DNA of 45,515 nucleotides from Anaerolineae bacterium (GTDB lineage Bacteria > Chloroflexota > Anaerolineae > B4-G1), in assembly GCA_030612585.1 (NCBI GenBank), contig JAUWNP010000014.1, forward strand, positions 1 through 45,515, read 5' to 3'. Position numbers and translations under genes: made by a program. The notes beneath the pieces are model-generated. The model ran no database searches. It was not told the DNA's origin and saw nothing but the letters and a program-made list of their open reading frames with translations. Of the stretch, positions 17,911 to 25,278 are shown piece by piece (positions within the stretch are counted from its first letter, which is position 1; each line of letters starts with the position of its first letter).

Positions 17911-17940
17911 GAACCGGGTTTTTCGGAAAAAACCCGGTTT
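17911..17940. terminator. Palindromic hairpin between convergent genes (dispersed repeat, copy 1)
   Basis: AACCGGGTTTTT at 17912-17923 pairs with AAAAACCCGGTT at 17928-17939 around CGGA. Each arm ends in a T or A run, so it can act as an intrinsic terminator on both strands, which suits its place between the + gene ending at 17885 and the - operon ending at 17949. The same structure with a compensated base pair occurs at 27517-27548. Confidence 0.7.
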
Positions 17941-17948
17941 CTGGTCTA

Positions 17949-19181
17949 TTACTCCCGTCGTCGGGGCCTGGCTCCTACCAGCAACCGCAGGACCTCGACC
18001 TCAGTCATCACGCGATCTGACTGCTTCGCCACCTCCAGGATGCGCTGGACCATCTCGTCGCTGGCTTCCAGGCCATACTCGGCGAGTTGGTAACGCACGT
18101 TGCTGACCCCGCTCATCGGCCCGATCTCGATCTTCTGGTAACGTCCGAGCAGCGCGGCGGGAACGGCCGAGTAGACCCGATCGGCTACCCAATCGTCCCC
18201 CTTCTGTTGAGCCTTGTAGATCGCAGCCGCGTGGACGCCCGACGCGGTGCGGAAAGCATCTTGGCCCACTACCGGGTGATTGGCAAGCACTGGTACGTTG
18301 CACGCTTTGGCGACCATCCGGCAATATGGCAAAAGCCAGGTCAGATCGCGCTGGATGTATCCCAGGCGTTGAAGGTTGGTCAGCAGCAGTTCCATCGAAG
18401 TATTACCCGTGCGCTCGCCAACGCCCAGCGCGGTGGCGTGTAATCGGTCGGCACCGGCCTCGAAGGCCACGAGCGCGTTGACCAACGCCAGGCCCAGGTC
18501 ATTGTGACCATGCCAGTCAATGCCGATCCCGGGGCCAACCAGTTCGCGTATGAAACGCACGAGTCGTGCCGTTCCCTCAGGCGTGGCATGGCCGGCTGTG
18601 TCACACAGGCATATACGTTCGGCGCCGTGCTCAATGGCGGTCAGATACAATTGGCGCAGGGCCTCCGGATCGGCGCGGGTGGTGTCTTCGGTGACGAACA
18701 TAACGGGCACGTCGTGCTTCACAGCGAAGTCTATGGCCTTGCGTGTGCGACGCAGCATGAGGGGCAAATCCCACCCCTCGGCGTAGCGGCGGATAGGACT
18801 TGAGCCGATGAACAAACCCACGCCGACGCGGATGCCAGCCCGTTGCGAGATTTCGGCGATGGGGGCGATGTCTGCAGGCAATGTGCGCGCAGCGCAGTGG
18901 CACGCCAGGGGCAACCGCCGCTCCATGACCTCGTGTGCCAGGATCAAACACTCTTCAGCGAAGCGCGATCCAGCCCCTGGGATCCCAAGATTTACGTCAT
19001 CCACGCCCAACTGGGCCATCAGCGCCAGCAGACCGAGCTTGTCTGCCACGGATGGTTGGGTCGCAGAGGGTGACTGCAACCCATCTCGTAGCGTCTCATC
19101 CACGATTCCTACGGTTCTGGCCGGGGGGTCGCCGGAGGTCGCGTTCCAATCGTAGATTAACTCGCTTCTAGTGTCACTCAT
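17949..19181 (-). CDS. DRE-TIM metallolyase (isopropylmalate/homocitrate/Re-citrate synthase family)
   Basis: 410 residues. It catalyses a Claisen-type condensation of acetyl-CoA with a 2-oxo acid using a divalent metal. Visible motifs are VDETLRDGLQSP (catalytic Arg and metal Asp of the DRE motif), the metal-binding HGHNDLG, and SGVHAAAIYKAQ in the lid region. It lacks the roughly 120-residue allosteric domain of classical LeuA, like homocitrate and Re-citrate synthases. I chose ATG 19181 because AAAGG sits eight bases before it; ATG 19187 and GTG 19190 leave no room for a binding site. It is the last gene of a five-gene - operon, directly after an aconitase. This makes Re-citrate synthase a good hypothesis; homocitrate, citramalate or isopropylmalate synthase remain possible. 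Confidence 0.85.
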   Translation of the reverse strand: MSDTRSELIYDWNATSGDPPARTVGIVDETLRDGLQSPSATQPSVADKLGLLALMAQLGVDDVNLGIPGAGSRFAEECLILAHEVMERRLPLACHCAARTLPADIAPIAEISQRAGIRVGVGLFIGSSPIRRYAEGWDLPLMLRRTRKAIDFAVKHDVPVMFVTEDTTRADPEALRQLYLTAIEHGAERICLCDTAGHATPEGTARLVRFIRELVGPGIGIDWHGHNDLGLALVNALVAFEAGADRLHATALGVGERTGNTSMELLLTNLQRLGYIQRDLTWLLPYCRMVAKACNVPVLANHPVVGQDAFRTASGVHAAAIYKAQQKGDDWVADRVYSAVPAALLGRYQKIEIGPMSGVSNVRYQLAEYGLEASDEMVQRILEVAKQSDRVMTEVEVLRLLVGARPRRRE

Positions 19182-19196
19182 GTTCATCACCTTTGT

Positions 19197-19307
19197 TGCG
19201 CGCGTAGTTCAATAGTCCACCGGCGAAGGCTGCATGTGCGGCAGCAGCATCCGAAGCTGGAACGGCTTGTGGCGCGCATAGTTCAATAGTCCACCGGCAA
19301 GGAGAAT
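19197..19307 (-). repeat. Tandem partial duplication at the 3' end of the aconitase gene
   Basis: A segment of about 35 bases is present twice, 74 bases apart (the motif ccaccggc lies at 19217-19224 and 19291-19298). Both copies, read on the - strand, contain GCCGGTGGACTATTGAACTA and then GCGCGC. The upstream copy is translated as AGGLLNYARHK in the aconitase. The second copy lies in another frame because 74 is not a multiple of three; read in the original frame it would give AGGLLNYARNKGDEHE and stop over the next start codon. Confidence 0.8.
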
Positions 19308-21176
19308 CTGGACCTGGCGCGGTGTGAGTTCGTAGGTCGCATCGAAGGTTACATCCTGCGTTCGGTTGCGGATGCTGAGCGGGTGGCCAGTGTAGAGACA
19401 TTCGTGGAGCCCGGTGATCTCCCACTCGTCGCCCACTCGAATTCTGTCATAGGCCGTGGGGTCAGCAAAGATGAGGGGCAGGATACCAAAGTTAACCAGG
19501 TTGGCCTGATGTATGCGGGCATAGGATTTGGCGACGACGGCCCGTAGCCCCAGCACCAGGGGTCCTTGTACAGCGTGTTCCCGAGAGGAGCCGAGGCCAT
19601 AATTGTGGCCGGCCACGAAAAAGCCGCCGCCCCACTCACGGGCACGCGCAGGGAAGCCAGGGTCTATCCGGCTGAACGTTAAGTCACCCATAGCCATGAT
19701 GTTGGCACAAGCGGCAATAGTCTCAGGCTTGGCAGGCATGATATGGTCTGTGGTGATGTCGTCGCCCAACACAATCAACACGCGCCCCTGGAGTTCATCG
19801 GAGAGGGGGGTTACCGCTGGTAGCGGGGTGTGATGAGACCCGCGGACGATCTCGACAGTGGCACGATCCACAGGAGGAGGCACAATCTCATACACGTCAG
19901 GGTAGCGAGAGGGTGGCTCAACGTGGGGAGGAATGCCCAGATCGCGCGGGTCAGTGATCACCCCGGCCAAAGCCGACGCTGCTGCAACGGCCGGGCTGCA
20001 CAGATAGACCTGGTCGCCAACTACCCCTGAACGGCCAGGGAAGTTGCGGGGATAAGTACGCAAGGAGACCGCGCCCGCTGGCGGCTCGAGCACTAGCCCC
20101 AGGCATGGGCCACAGCAAGGCTCCAGGATACGCACTCCAGCCGCAATGAGGTCGCCTAGTTCGCCGGATGTAGCCAGCAAGTGGTACACCTGCCTGGTTC
20201 CTGGCGTCAAAGCCAGCGTAACGTGGGGCGGAACACGTTGCCCGCGCAGCATACGAGCGACTAGCGCCAGGTCCTCGTAACTGCCGTTGGTGCAACTGCC
20301 TACGATGGCTTGGTCCACCGGTGTGCCAGCCACCTCCCGCACCGGTACCACGTTACCAGGGCTGCCCGGCAGGGCAACCAAGGGCTCAATGGGGGAGAGA
20401 TCGAGCCGCATCTGCTCATCGTAGGTGGCGTCGGGATCCGGGTCCAGGCGGCGGAAGTCGGCCTCACGGCCTTGAGCGACCAGGTAACGCCGGGCCTGCT
20501 CGTCGGCCGGGAAGATCGAGGTCGTAAGTTCCAGTTCCGCGCCCACTGAGGTGATGGTGGCGCGTTCTGACACGCTGAGGGTGGCGGCCCCCGGCCCTGT
20601 GAACTCGGCCGCCTTGCCAACTCCCCACCGTGTGCCCAGGCGGCGCAGCAGTTCCAGGATCACGTCTTTGGCACTGACCCAGGGGCGGAGTTCGCCGCTC
20701 AACTCGATCCCCACGATGGCTGGCATACGCACGTGGTAGCGGGCAGTGGCCATAGCGACGGCCACTTCCAGCCCTCCTGCCCCAATCGCCACCGACCCGA
20801 TGGCTCCTGCTGTTGGCGTATGGCTGTCGGCCCCTAACAGCAATGCGCCAGGCCGGGCGAAGTGTGCCAGAAAGAGCAGGTGACAGATGCCGCTGCCAGG
20901 TGGAGAGTAACAAAGCCCGTGGCGGGCTGCCATCGTGCGCAGATAGTGATGGTCAGAGGCGTTCTCCGAGCGTACCTGGGGGGTGCCGTGGTCCACCAGT
21001 GACACGGCCTGCAGGCCAGGTGCCAGTGGCAGCCCCAAGGCCTCGAACTGGAGATAGGTGGTCAGGCCTGTGGCATCTTCGGTGAGAGTCTGGTCAACCC
21101 GAAGGAGTATCTCGCTATGGGGAGAAAGTTCGCCATCAAGCAGATGATCGGCTATAAGTTTGTGCATCAGGTTCAT
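19209..21176 (-). CDS. Aconitate hydratase, monomeric fused (Aquifex-type)
   Basis: 655 residues. It isomerises citrate and isocitrate through a 4Fe-4S cluster. Large domain first: VDHGTPQVRSENASDHHYLR, GADSHTPTAGAIGSVAIGAG, cluster ligands Cys295 (GSCTNGSY) and Cys355/Cys358 (CCGPC), then RNFPGRSG. The swivel domain has GDDITTDHIMPAK (471-483) and NYGLGSSREHA (525-535). Length and order match the Aquifex-type putative aconitase family of about 650 residues. The Tyr-Gly-x-Gly-Ser-Ser-Arg loop is aconitase-like rather than isopropylmalate-isomerase-like. The frame is open to 21629, but the real start is ATG 21176: the extension would be the shadow of the upstream gene, and GAGGTAG lies before 21176. 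The last about 18 residues appear to come from a frameshifting duplication. Confidence 0.88.
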   Translation of the reverse strand: MNLMHKLIADHLLDGELSPHSEILLRVDQTLTEDATGLTTYLQFEALGLPLAPGLQAVSLVDHGTPQVRSENASDHHYLRTMAARHGLCYSPPGSGICHLLFLAHFARPGALLLGADSHTPTAGAIGSVAIGAGGLEVAVAMATARYHVRMPAIVGIELSGELRPWVSAKDVILELLRRLGTRWGVGKAAEFTGPGAATLSVSERATITSVGAELELTTSIFPADEQARRYLVAQGREADFRRLDPDPDATYDEQMRLDLSPIEPLVALPGSPGNVVPVREVAGTPVDQAIVGSCTNGSYEDLALVARMLRGQRVPPHVTLALTPGTRQVYHLLATSGELGDLIAAGVRILEPCCGPCLGLVLEPPAGAVSLRTYPRNFPGRSGVVGDQVYLCSPAVAAASALAGVITDPRDLGIPPHVEPPSRYPDVYEIVPPPVDRATVEIVRGSHHTPLPAVTPLSDELQGRVLIVLGDDITTDHIMPAKPETIAACANIMAMGDLTFSRIDPGFPARAREWGGGFFVAGHNYGLGSSREHAVQGPLVLGLRAVVAKSYARIHQANLVNFGILPLIFADPTAYDRIRVGDEWEITGLHECLYTGHPLSIRNRTQDVTFDATYELTPRQVQILLAGGLLNYARHKPFQLRMLLPHMQPSPVDY

Positions 21177-21195
21177 GGCAGCGTCTACCTCGGAA

Positions 21196-22359
21196 TCACC
21201 GTTCGCGGCTGAGGAGCATTTGCGCCAGTTCGTGGAGCGCCAGGGCGGCTGGGCCATGTAGATTCGCCTGGTCCAGCGCGGCCAGTGCCTGGGCATGAAA
21301 CTCTTGCGCCAGTTGTTCAGCGTATTCGCGGCTGTTTGTCTCTCGCAGCAACTCCGTGGCGCGGTGGACGTCGGCTGCTGAGAGCGTCTCCTGTGCCAAT
21401 AGCGCGCGTAGTTCCGCGCTTTGTTCCAGGCCATGGAGGATAGGGAGCGACTTCTTGCGCCGGGCGATGTCGGCGCCAGCGGGCTTGCCGGTGACGGTCG
21501 GATCGCCCCAGATGCCCAGGAGGTCGTCGCGCATCTGGAAAGCCAGCCCCAGGTGGTGGCCGAAGGTGCGCAGGTTCTCACGTTGGACATCGGGGGCAGC
21601 AGCGACGAGGCTGCCCATCTCGCAGGCACATGCCACCAGCGCCCCGGTTTTCCCTTCGATCATCGTCAGGTAGTCTGCGATAGAGACGCTATCGCGGCTC
21701 TCGAAGCCAATGTCGAGGTACTGGCCGCCAGTAAGGGCCAGGCAAGTACGGTTGAAAAGATGAAGGGCTGTCACGACCACCGTAGCAGGCACGGTTCCCT
21801 TCGACAGGCTCAGGGCAGGCTCCTTCGACAGGCTCCCCTCGACTACGCTCGGGGCAGGCAGGGCAGGCTCCTTCGACCCTTCGGCTCCGCTCAGGGCAGG
21901 CCCTTCGGCTCCGCTCAGGGCAGGCAGGCTCAGGGCACCGCGCTCGGAGAGTCGCAGCAGAGCCAGTTGAGCCAGCGCGAACAGCACATCCCCGGCGTTG
22001 ATCGCCTGAGCCTCCCCCCACAATGCCCAGATGGTAGGACGACCACGGCGAGTTTTATCCTGGTCCTCGACGTCGTCGTGGATGAGGGAGAAGTTGTGCA
22101 TGAGTTCAAGGGCGGCTGCGGCGGGCAGTGCCTGCTCCCAATCGCCACCACAGGCTTCACAGGCAAGAAGGCAGAGCACGGGACGCACGCGCTTGCCGGT
22201 TCGCGCCTGGCAGGAGTTGAACGCCGCGTCGGCCCAGCCCATGTGGTAGCGCAGCATGCCGAAGAGTCCGGCGTAGCGCGGGTCGGAGGTCTGGACGACG
22301 GCGCGCATTTCCGCCTCTAGCGGCGGTAGATAGCGGTTGAAGAATGTTTTGAGCGACAT
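21196..22359 (-). CDS. Polyprenyl (geranylgeranyl/farnesyl) diphosphate synthase with translated repeat insertion
   Basis: 387 residues. It chain-elongates isoprenyl diphosphates with IPP. The first aspartate-rich motif is HDDVED (94-99) and the second FQMRDDLLGIWGD (about 274-286); GKRVRP near 55-60 and GKTGALVACACEMG are also standard. Usual relatives have about 320-340 residues. The excess is an insertion at about 142-190 made of low-complexity units such as PALSGAEG, PSVVEGS and LSLSKG, which are translations of a palindromic DNA repeat (21793-21938). The insert falls in a loop between two helices after the first motif and keeps the frame, so activity is probably retained. Product length cannot be set. 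It is preceded by a squalene/phytoene synthase-like gene, its likely consumer. Confidence 0.9.
   Translation of the reverse strand: MSLKTFFNRYLPPLEAEMRAVVQTSDPRYAGLFGMLRYHMGWADAAFNSCQARTGKRVRPVLCLLACEACGGDWEQALPAAAALELMHNFSLIHDDVEDQDKTRRGRPTIWALWGEAQAINAGDVLFALAQLALLRLSERGALSLPALSGAEGPALSGAEGSKEPALPAPSVVEGSLSKEPALSLSKGTVPATVVVTALHLFNRTCLALTGGQYLDIGFESRDSVSIADYLTMIEGKTGALVACACEMGSLVAAAPDVQRENLRTFGHHLGLAFQMRDDLLGIWGDPTVTGKPAGADIARRKKSLPILHGLEQSAELRALLAQETLSAADVHRATELLRETNSREYAEQLAQEFHAQALAALDQANLHGPAALALHELAQMLLSRER
21793..21938. repeat. Array of ccttcgacaggctcagggca-type palindromic repeats inside a coding gene
   Basis: The + strand shows repeated blocks ccttcgacaggctcagggca, ccttcgacaggctcccctcg, ctacgctcggggcaggcagg and ccttcggctccgctcagggc, separated by aggc. 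The pieces are mutually similar and partly self-complementary (for example GGCTCCGCTCAGGGC). The same word family occurs dispersed in many bacterial genomes and, when translated, gives SLSKG/VVEG/GAEG-type peptides. Confidence 0.85.
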
Positions 22360-22407
22360 TGTGCTTGATGCTGGATGCCTGGCCCTCCGTTAGATTTGGC
22401 GTCGGTG

Positions 22408-23406
22408 TCAGGTCGCTTGTGCCAGCACCCCACTTTGGTATGCTGGGCGAGCCAGATACCTGTAGTACCAGGCAAGCCAGCGATTGGACCAGCCAAACAG
22501 TTTAGTATCGCGTATGATCTTCTTGACTTGATCACGGTTCATTTTTGCTCCGGCAAGAAGCACATTGACGTTATCTCGGCTGAGTGCCAGCGTTTTCACT
22601 GCGAAAAAGTAGGGCCACATACAGGCCAGCCGAATGCGGTGTTGGCGGCGTGGAAAGGCCACGATGTAACTGGTTCCATACCGCAGATGGCGCTCCGCCT
22701 TGTCGGCCAACATATCTACGACCTTCAAGGCCAATTCTGCGTTTGCGGGGTCAAAGAGCCCGTCGCGGGTCAGGCCAACCCGTTCGTAAAAGGTGCGTGG
22801 CACAAAGACCCAGCCTCGCTCGTAATCCTTGCGCATCCCCCGGATCACATTGACTGTTTGCAGCGCCAGCCCAAACTCCCGTGCCTGGGGCATCAGTTGC
22901 GTTTTGCACCTGCGGATAGTGGGCGAGTACCAGGCAAAAACGTCGGTTAGCAAATAGCCCACCCGACCCGCTACCTGGTGCATATAGTCATCCAGCGCTT
23001 CCTCATCCTCTACGAAGGGGCCATGCTCCTGCCAGCGAGCCATACCCAGCGAAGTCCCAATCACATGCAGTCTGATGGCCTCTTGAACCTCGGAGGGGAA
23101 CCGGTCAAGTTGCTCAATGATCTCACCGGCGTGTTGGGCGACGTAAACCTCGGGGTCTCTATGGTCCAGGTCAGAAACACGAGCGATCAGGTTTTCTGGT
23201 GATACCTCCCTACTTAACACGCGCGCCCACAAGCGGAGCAGTTGGACTTTGCGTTCGACTTCCATTGCTTCATGGTCTTCCAGACAATCGGAGACGCGAA
23301 AAAGCAGATAAGAAATGGTCAAAATATCTCGCAAGGTGCGCGGCAACTGTTCGACAGACAATGCAAAAGTGCGGCTGACCTGGCGCAGCATCTCGTATTG
23401 GTTCAT
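22408..23406 (-). CDS. Squalene/phytoene synthase family protein
   Basis: 332 residues from ATG 23406 with GGAGAG upstream. It condenses two prenyl diphosphates head-to-head (farnesyl to squalene or geranylgeranyl to phytoene). The first aspartate motif is SDCLEDHE (D40, D44), preceded by SRTFALSVEQLPRTLRD. The second motif region reads QTVNVIRGMRKDYERGWVFV: the family normally has Asp-x-x-x-Asp here, but the first Asp is Gly190 and only D194 remains. The rest is collinear with the family, including the Tyr/Arg-rich end. It sits between the IPP isomerase and prenyl synthase genes. Whether it makes squalene, phytoene or another product is open. Confidence 0.85.
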   Translation of the reverse strand: MNQYEMLRQVSRTFALSVEQLPRTLRDILTISYLLFRVSDCLEDHEAMEVERKVQLLRLWARVLSREVSPENLIARVSDLDHRDPEVYVAQHAGEIIEQLDRFPSEVQEAIRLHVIGTSLGMARWQEHGPFVEDEEALDDYMHQVAGRVGYLLTDVFAWYSPTIRRCKTQLMPQAREFGLALQTVNVIRGMRKDYERGWVFVPRTFYERVGLTRDGLFDPANAELALKVVDMLADKAERHLRYGTSYIVAFPRRQHRIRLACMWPYFFAVKTLALSRDNVNVLLAGAKMNRDQVKKIIRDTKLFGWSNRWLAWYYRYLARPAYQSGVLAQAT

Positions 23407-23467
23407 GGGGCTTATGCTCTCCTCGTCCTCAGTGTGCCAGGCGGCGTAAATACGACCAGGACCATGG

Positions 23468-24490
23468 TTACGGCCCGGTGGGAATGATGGGAGCGCGTCG
23501 GAGCGCCGGAATGTCGGCAGCACCGGCGGCAAACATGGCGACGCGCAACTGCGTTACGAGCAGCGCGATGAGTTCGGCTACGGCAGTGGTGGACTGGCTG
23601 GCGGCACGCAGGAACGGCCCGGCAATACCACACGCGGCTGCGCCGAGAGCGATGGCCTTGGCTATCTGGATGCCGTCACGAATGCCCCCGCTGGCGATGA
23701 TGGGCAGGCCGGACGCGCCTCGACGGGCCAGCAGCAGGCTTTCGGCGGTGGGGATGCCCCAGTCTGCGAAGACCGCCGCCACGTGCCGTTGGCGCTCGGT
23801 CGTGGCACGGTGCATCTCCACCTGGCTCCACGAAACACCCCCGGCGCCGGCGACGTCAATCGCCGTTACGCCGGCGTCCGCCAGTTGGCGGGACACCCGC
23901 TCAGAGATGCCCCAGCCCACCTCCTTGACGACCACCGGTACCTCCAAGGCCTGGCAGACCGCTTCGATTCTGGATAACAGCCCGGCGAAATCGGTCTCGC
24001 CTTCGGGCTGGAGCGCCTCCTGCAGCGGGTTGAGGTGCAGAATAAGGGCATCGGCTTCCACCATTTCGACGGCGCGGCGACATTCGGCCGGGCCATAGCC
24101 ATAGTTCAATTGCACCGCGCCCAGGTTGGCCAGCAGGAGGATGTCGGGGGCGATGTGACGTACGCGGTAGGTGTCTGCCAGGGCAGGGTCTTCGATAGCG
24201 GCGCGTTGCGAGCCCAGCCCCATCCCGACCCCGGCAGCCTGGGCCGCTTCTGCCAACCGTTGGTTGATCGCGCTGGCTTCTGGCGTGCCACCGGTCATCG
24301 AAGAGATGAGGAGCGGGACCGCCAACGGCTTGTCCAGCAGTGTCGTAGAAGCATCCACGTCTTCGAGGCTAAAGCCTGGCAGCGCGCAGTGGGCGAAGCG
24401 GTAAGACTCGAAGCCGGTGGAGACATGCTTGAAGTCTACGTCCTCTTGCAGGTTGATGCGGATGTGGTCGGACTTGCGCTGTTGGTGCAT
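23468..24490 (-). CDS. fni: Type 2 isopentenyl-diphosphate delta-isomerase
   Basis: 340 residues. An FMN-dependent TIM-barrel enzyme that interconverts IPP and DMAPP, unrelated to the type 1 enzyme. Typical elements are [18 protein letters not shown] at the N-terminus, [70 protein letters not shown] and ASGGIRDG. The start ATG 24490 has AAGGAG just upstream and a clear promoter at 24543-24571. First gene of the - operon fni, squalene/phytoene synthase, prenyl synthase, aconitase, DRE-TIM synthase, with gaps of 61, 48, 19 and about 27 bases between adjacent genes. Confidence 0.95.
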   Translation of the reverse strand: MHQQRKSDHIRINLQEDVDFKHVSTGFESYRFAHCALPGFSLEDVDASTTLLDKPLAVPLLISSMTGGTPEASAINQRLAEAAQAAGVGMGLGSQRAAIEDPALADTYRVRHIAPDILLLANLGAVQLNYGYGPAECRRAVEMVEADALILHLNPLQEALQPEGETDFAGLLSRIEAVCQALEVPVVVKEVGWGISERVSRQLADAGVTAIDVAGAGGVSWSQVEMHRATTERQRHVAAVFADWGIPTAESLLLARRGASGLPIIASGGIRDGIQIAKAIALGAAACGIAGPFLRAASQSTTAVAELIALLVTQLRVAMFAAGAADIPALRRAPIIPTGP

Positions 24491-24542
24491 GCGCTCCTTC
24501 GTAACCTGAGACGCCGGTCAGTGTTCTTCATGGCAGACACCT

Positions 24543-24571
24543 ATGATACTCGCAGTGGCGATAGTTGTCAA
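24543..24571 (-). promoter_or_regulatory. Sigma-70-type promoter for the fni operon
   Basis: On the - strand TTGACA (24571-24566), a 17-base spacer and TATCAT (24548-24543). It directs transcription toward fni, whose start is at 24490. Near-consensus boxes with ideal spacing. Confidence 0.75.
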
Positions 24572-24581
24572 ATTGCGCGAC

Positions 24582-24609
24582 TTGACAAACATCCCGCTAC
24601 GGGTAGAAT
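24582..24609 (+). promoter_or_regulatory. Sigma-70-type promoter for the acyl carrier protein gene
   Basis: TTGACA (24582-24587), 16-base spacer, TAGAAT (24604-24609), followed by AAGGGAGGT at 24636-24643 seven bases before ATG 24651. Its -35 box is ten bases from the -35 box of the divergent fni promoter, so the two units share a control region. Confidence 0.78.
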
Positions 24610-24650
24610 ATCGTCATCAGTAACCTGAAAAATCGAAGGGAGGTAGAGAC

Positions 24651-24896
24651 ATGGCAGATACGTTTGAACGGGTCAAGAAAATCGTCGTTGATCTCTTGGG
24701 AGTGGAGCCGGACAAGGTCACGCAGGAGGCACGCTTCCGCGAGGACCTGGAAGCGGATTCCCTCGACCTAGTCGAACTGATTATGGAGTTCGAGGAGCAG
24801 TTCGGCGGGGCGATCTCCGACGAGGATGCTCAGCAGATCAGGACGGTTGGTCAGGCAGTGGGCTACATCGAACAGAGCATGGTCGCTGGTGCGTAG
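24651..24896 (+). CDS. acpP: Acyl carrier protein
   Basis: 81 residues, acidic, four-helix carrier of fatty-acid synthesis. The 4'-phosphopantetheine attachment motif is [10 protein letters not shown] with Ser37. The N-terminal half [18 protein letters not shown] is typical. It stands alone with its own promoter and terminator, about 6.5 kb from fabF and plsX, which are on the opposite strand; usually these genes cluster more tightly. Confidence 0.95.
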   Translation: MADTFERVKKIVVDLLGVEPDKVTQEARFREDLEADSLDLVELIMEFEEQFGGAISDEDAQQIRTVGQAVGYIEQSMVAGA

Positions 24897-24921
24897 ATTC
24901 CACGCCGGCTAACGCAGGGGC

Positions 24922-24954
24922 AAGGCCACCGGTAGACACCGGTGGCCTTTTGCT
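24922..24954 (+). terminator. Intrinsic terminator of the acyl carrier protein gene
   Basis: AAGGCCACCGGT (24922-24933) pairs perfectly with ACCGGTGGCCTT (24938-24949) over a four-base loop, followed by TTGCTTT. It starts 25 bases after the stop codon. Confidence 0.85.
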
Positions 24955-24967
24955 TTGGCGCAGTCCA

Positions 24968-24976
24968 TGCTATACT
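24968..24976 (+). promoter_or_regulatory. Possible extended -10 promoter element
   Basis: TGCTATACT gives an extended -10 (TGn-TATACT) about 40 bases before the next gene and just after the terminator. A -35 candidate, TTGCTT, is 15 bases upstream inside the terminator tail; the match is modest. Confidence 0.4.
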
Positions 24977-25016
24977 TCGTCTGGAACAGCCAGATCACTT
25001 TGTGGAGGTGAAGAGT

Positions 25017-25214
25017 ATGGAGTGCAAAATAGACGAGAACCTGGCGCAGTGCAATTGCACCTACGAGCCCTGCTCCAAGAAGGGCAAGTGCTGCGAATGT
25101 ATCCGCTACCACTGGCGCATGGGTGAGTTACCGGCCTGCCTCTTCCCACCGGAGGCAGAGCGTACCTACGACCGCTCCATTGCCCATTTCATCCGCATCT
25201 ACAGCAGGACCTAA
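25017..25214 (+). CDS. Small cysteine-rich protein, DUF6485-like
   Basis: 65 residues. It starts [20 protein letters not shown] and continues [20 protein letters not shown], with eight cysteines in the first 50 residues arranged as C-x8-C-x-C-x5-C-x5-CC-x-C and one more in [17 protein letters not shown] recall this pattern from DUF6485, a family of unknown function found in anaerobic and environmental bacteria. The cysteines suggest zinc or iron binding. GGAGGTG lies six bases before ATG 25017; the frame is open further upstream, but that region contains the terminator. A single-gene unit is likely. Confidence 0.8.
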   Translation: MECKIDENLAQCNCTYEPCSKKGKCCECIRYHWRMGELPACLFPPEAERTYDRSIAHFIRIYSRT

Positions 25215-25222
25215 CCCCCCGG

Positions 25223-25267
25223 CCCCCTTCCCTGCGAGGGAAGGGGGAGACTCCCCGCTTCGGGGAG
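25223..25267. repeat. Two adjacent GC-rich hairpins in front of the glycoside hydrolase gene
   Basis: CCCCCTTCCCT (25223-25233) pairs with AGGGAAGGGGG (25237-25247), and CTCCCCG (25251-25257) with CGGGGAG (25261-25267). The second right arm contains most of the GGGGAGGGG ribosome-binding site of the gene at 25279, so the hairpin could hide it. Alternatively the first hairpin ends the upstream transcript. The pair looks like a dispersed intergenic repeat. Confidence 0.65.
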
Positions 25268-25278
25268 GGGTCGAAACG

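Noticed and set aside
17949..21176. Leucine biosynthesis pair (LeuA plus LeuCD)
   Set aside because: The synthase lacks the LeuA regulatory domain, and the dehydratase is a fused aconitase-type protein with a YGLGSSREHA loop; kept only as an alternative.
21177..21629. N-terminal extension of about 150 residues on the aconitase
   Set aside because: It overlaps the prenyl synthase coding sequence and has shadow-frame composition; the family start and a ribosome-binding site are at 21176.
21421..22320. 299-residue open frame on the + strand
   Set aside because: Antisense shadow of the prenyl synthase gene, which carries both Asp-rich motifs.
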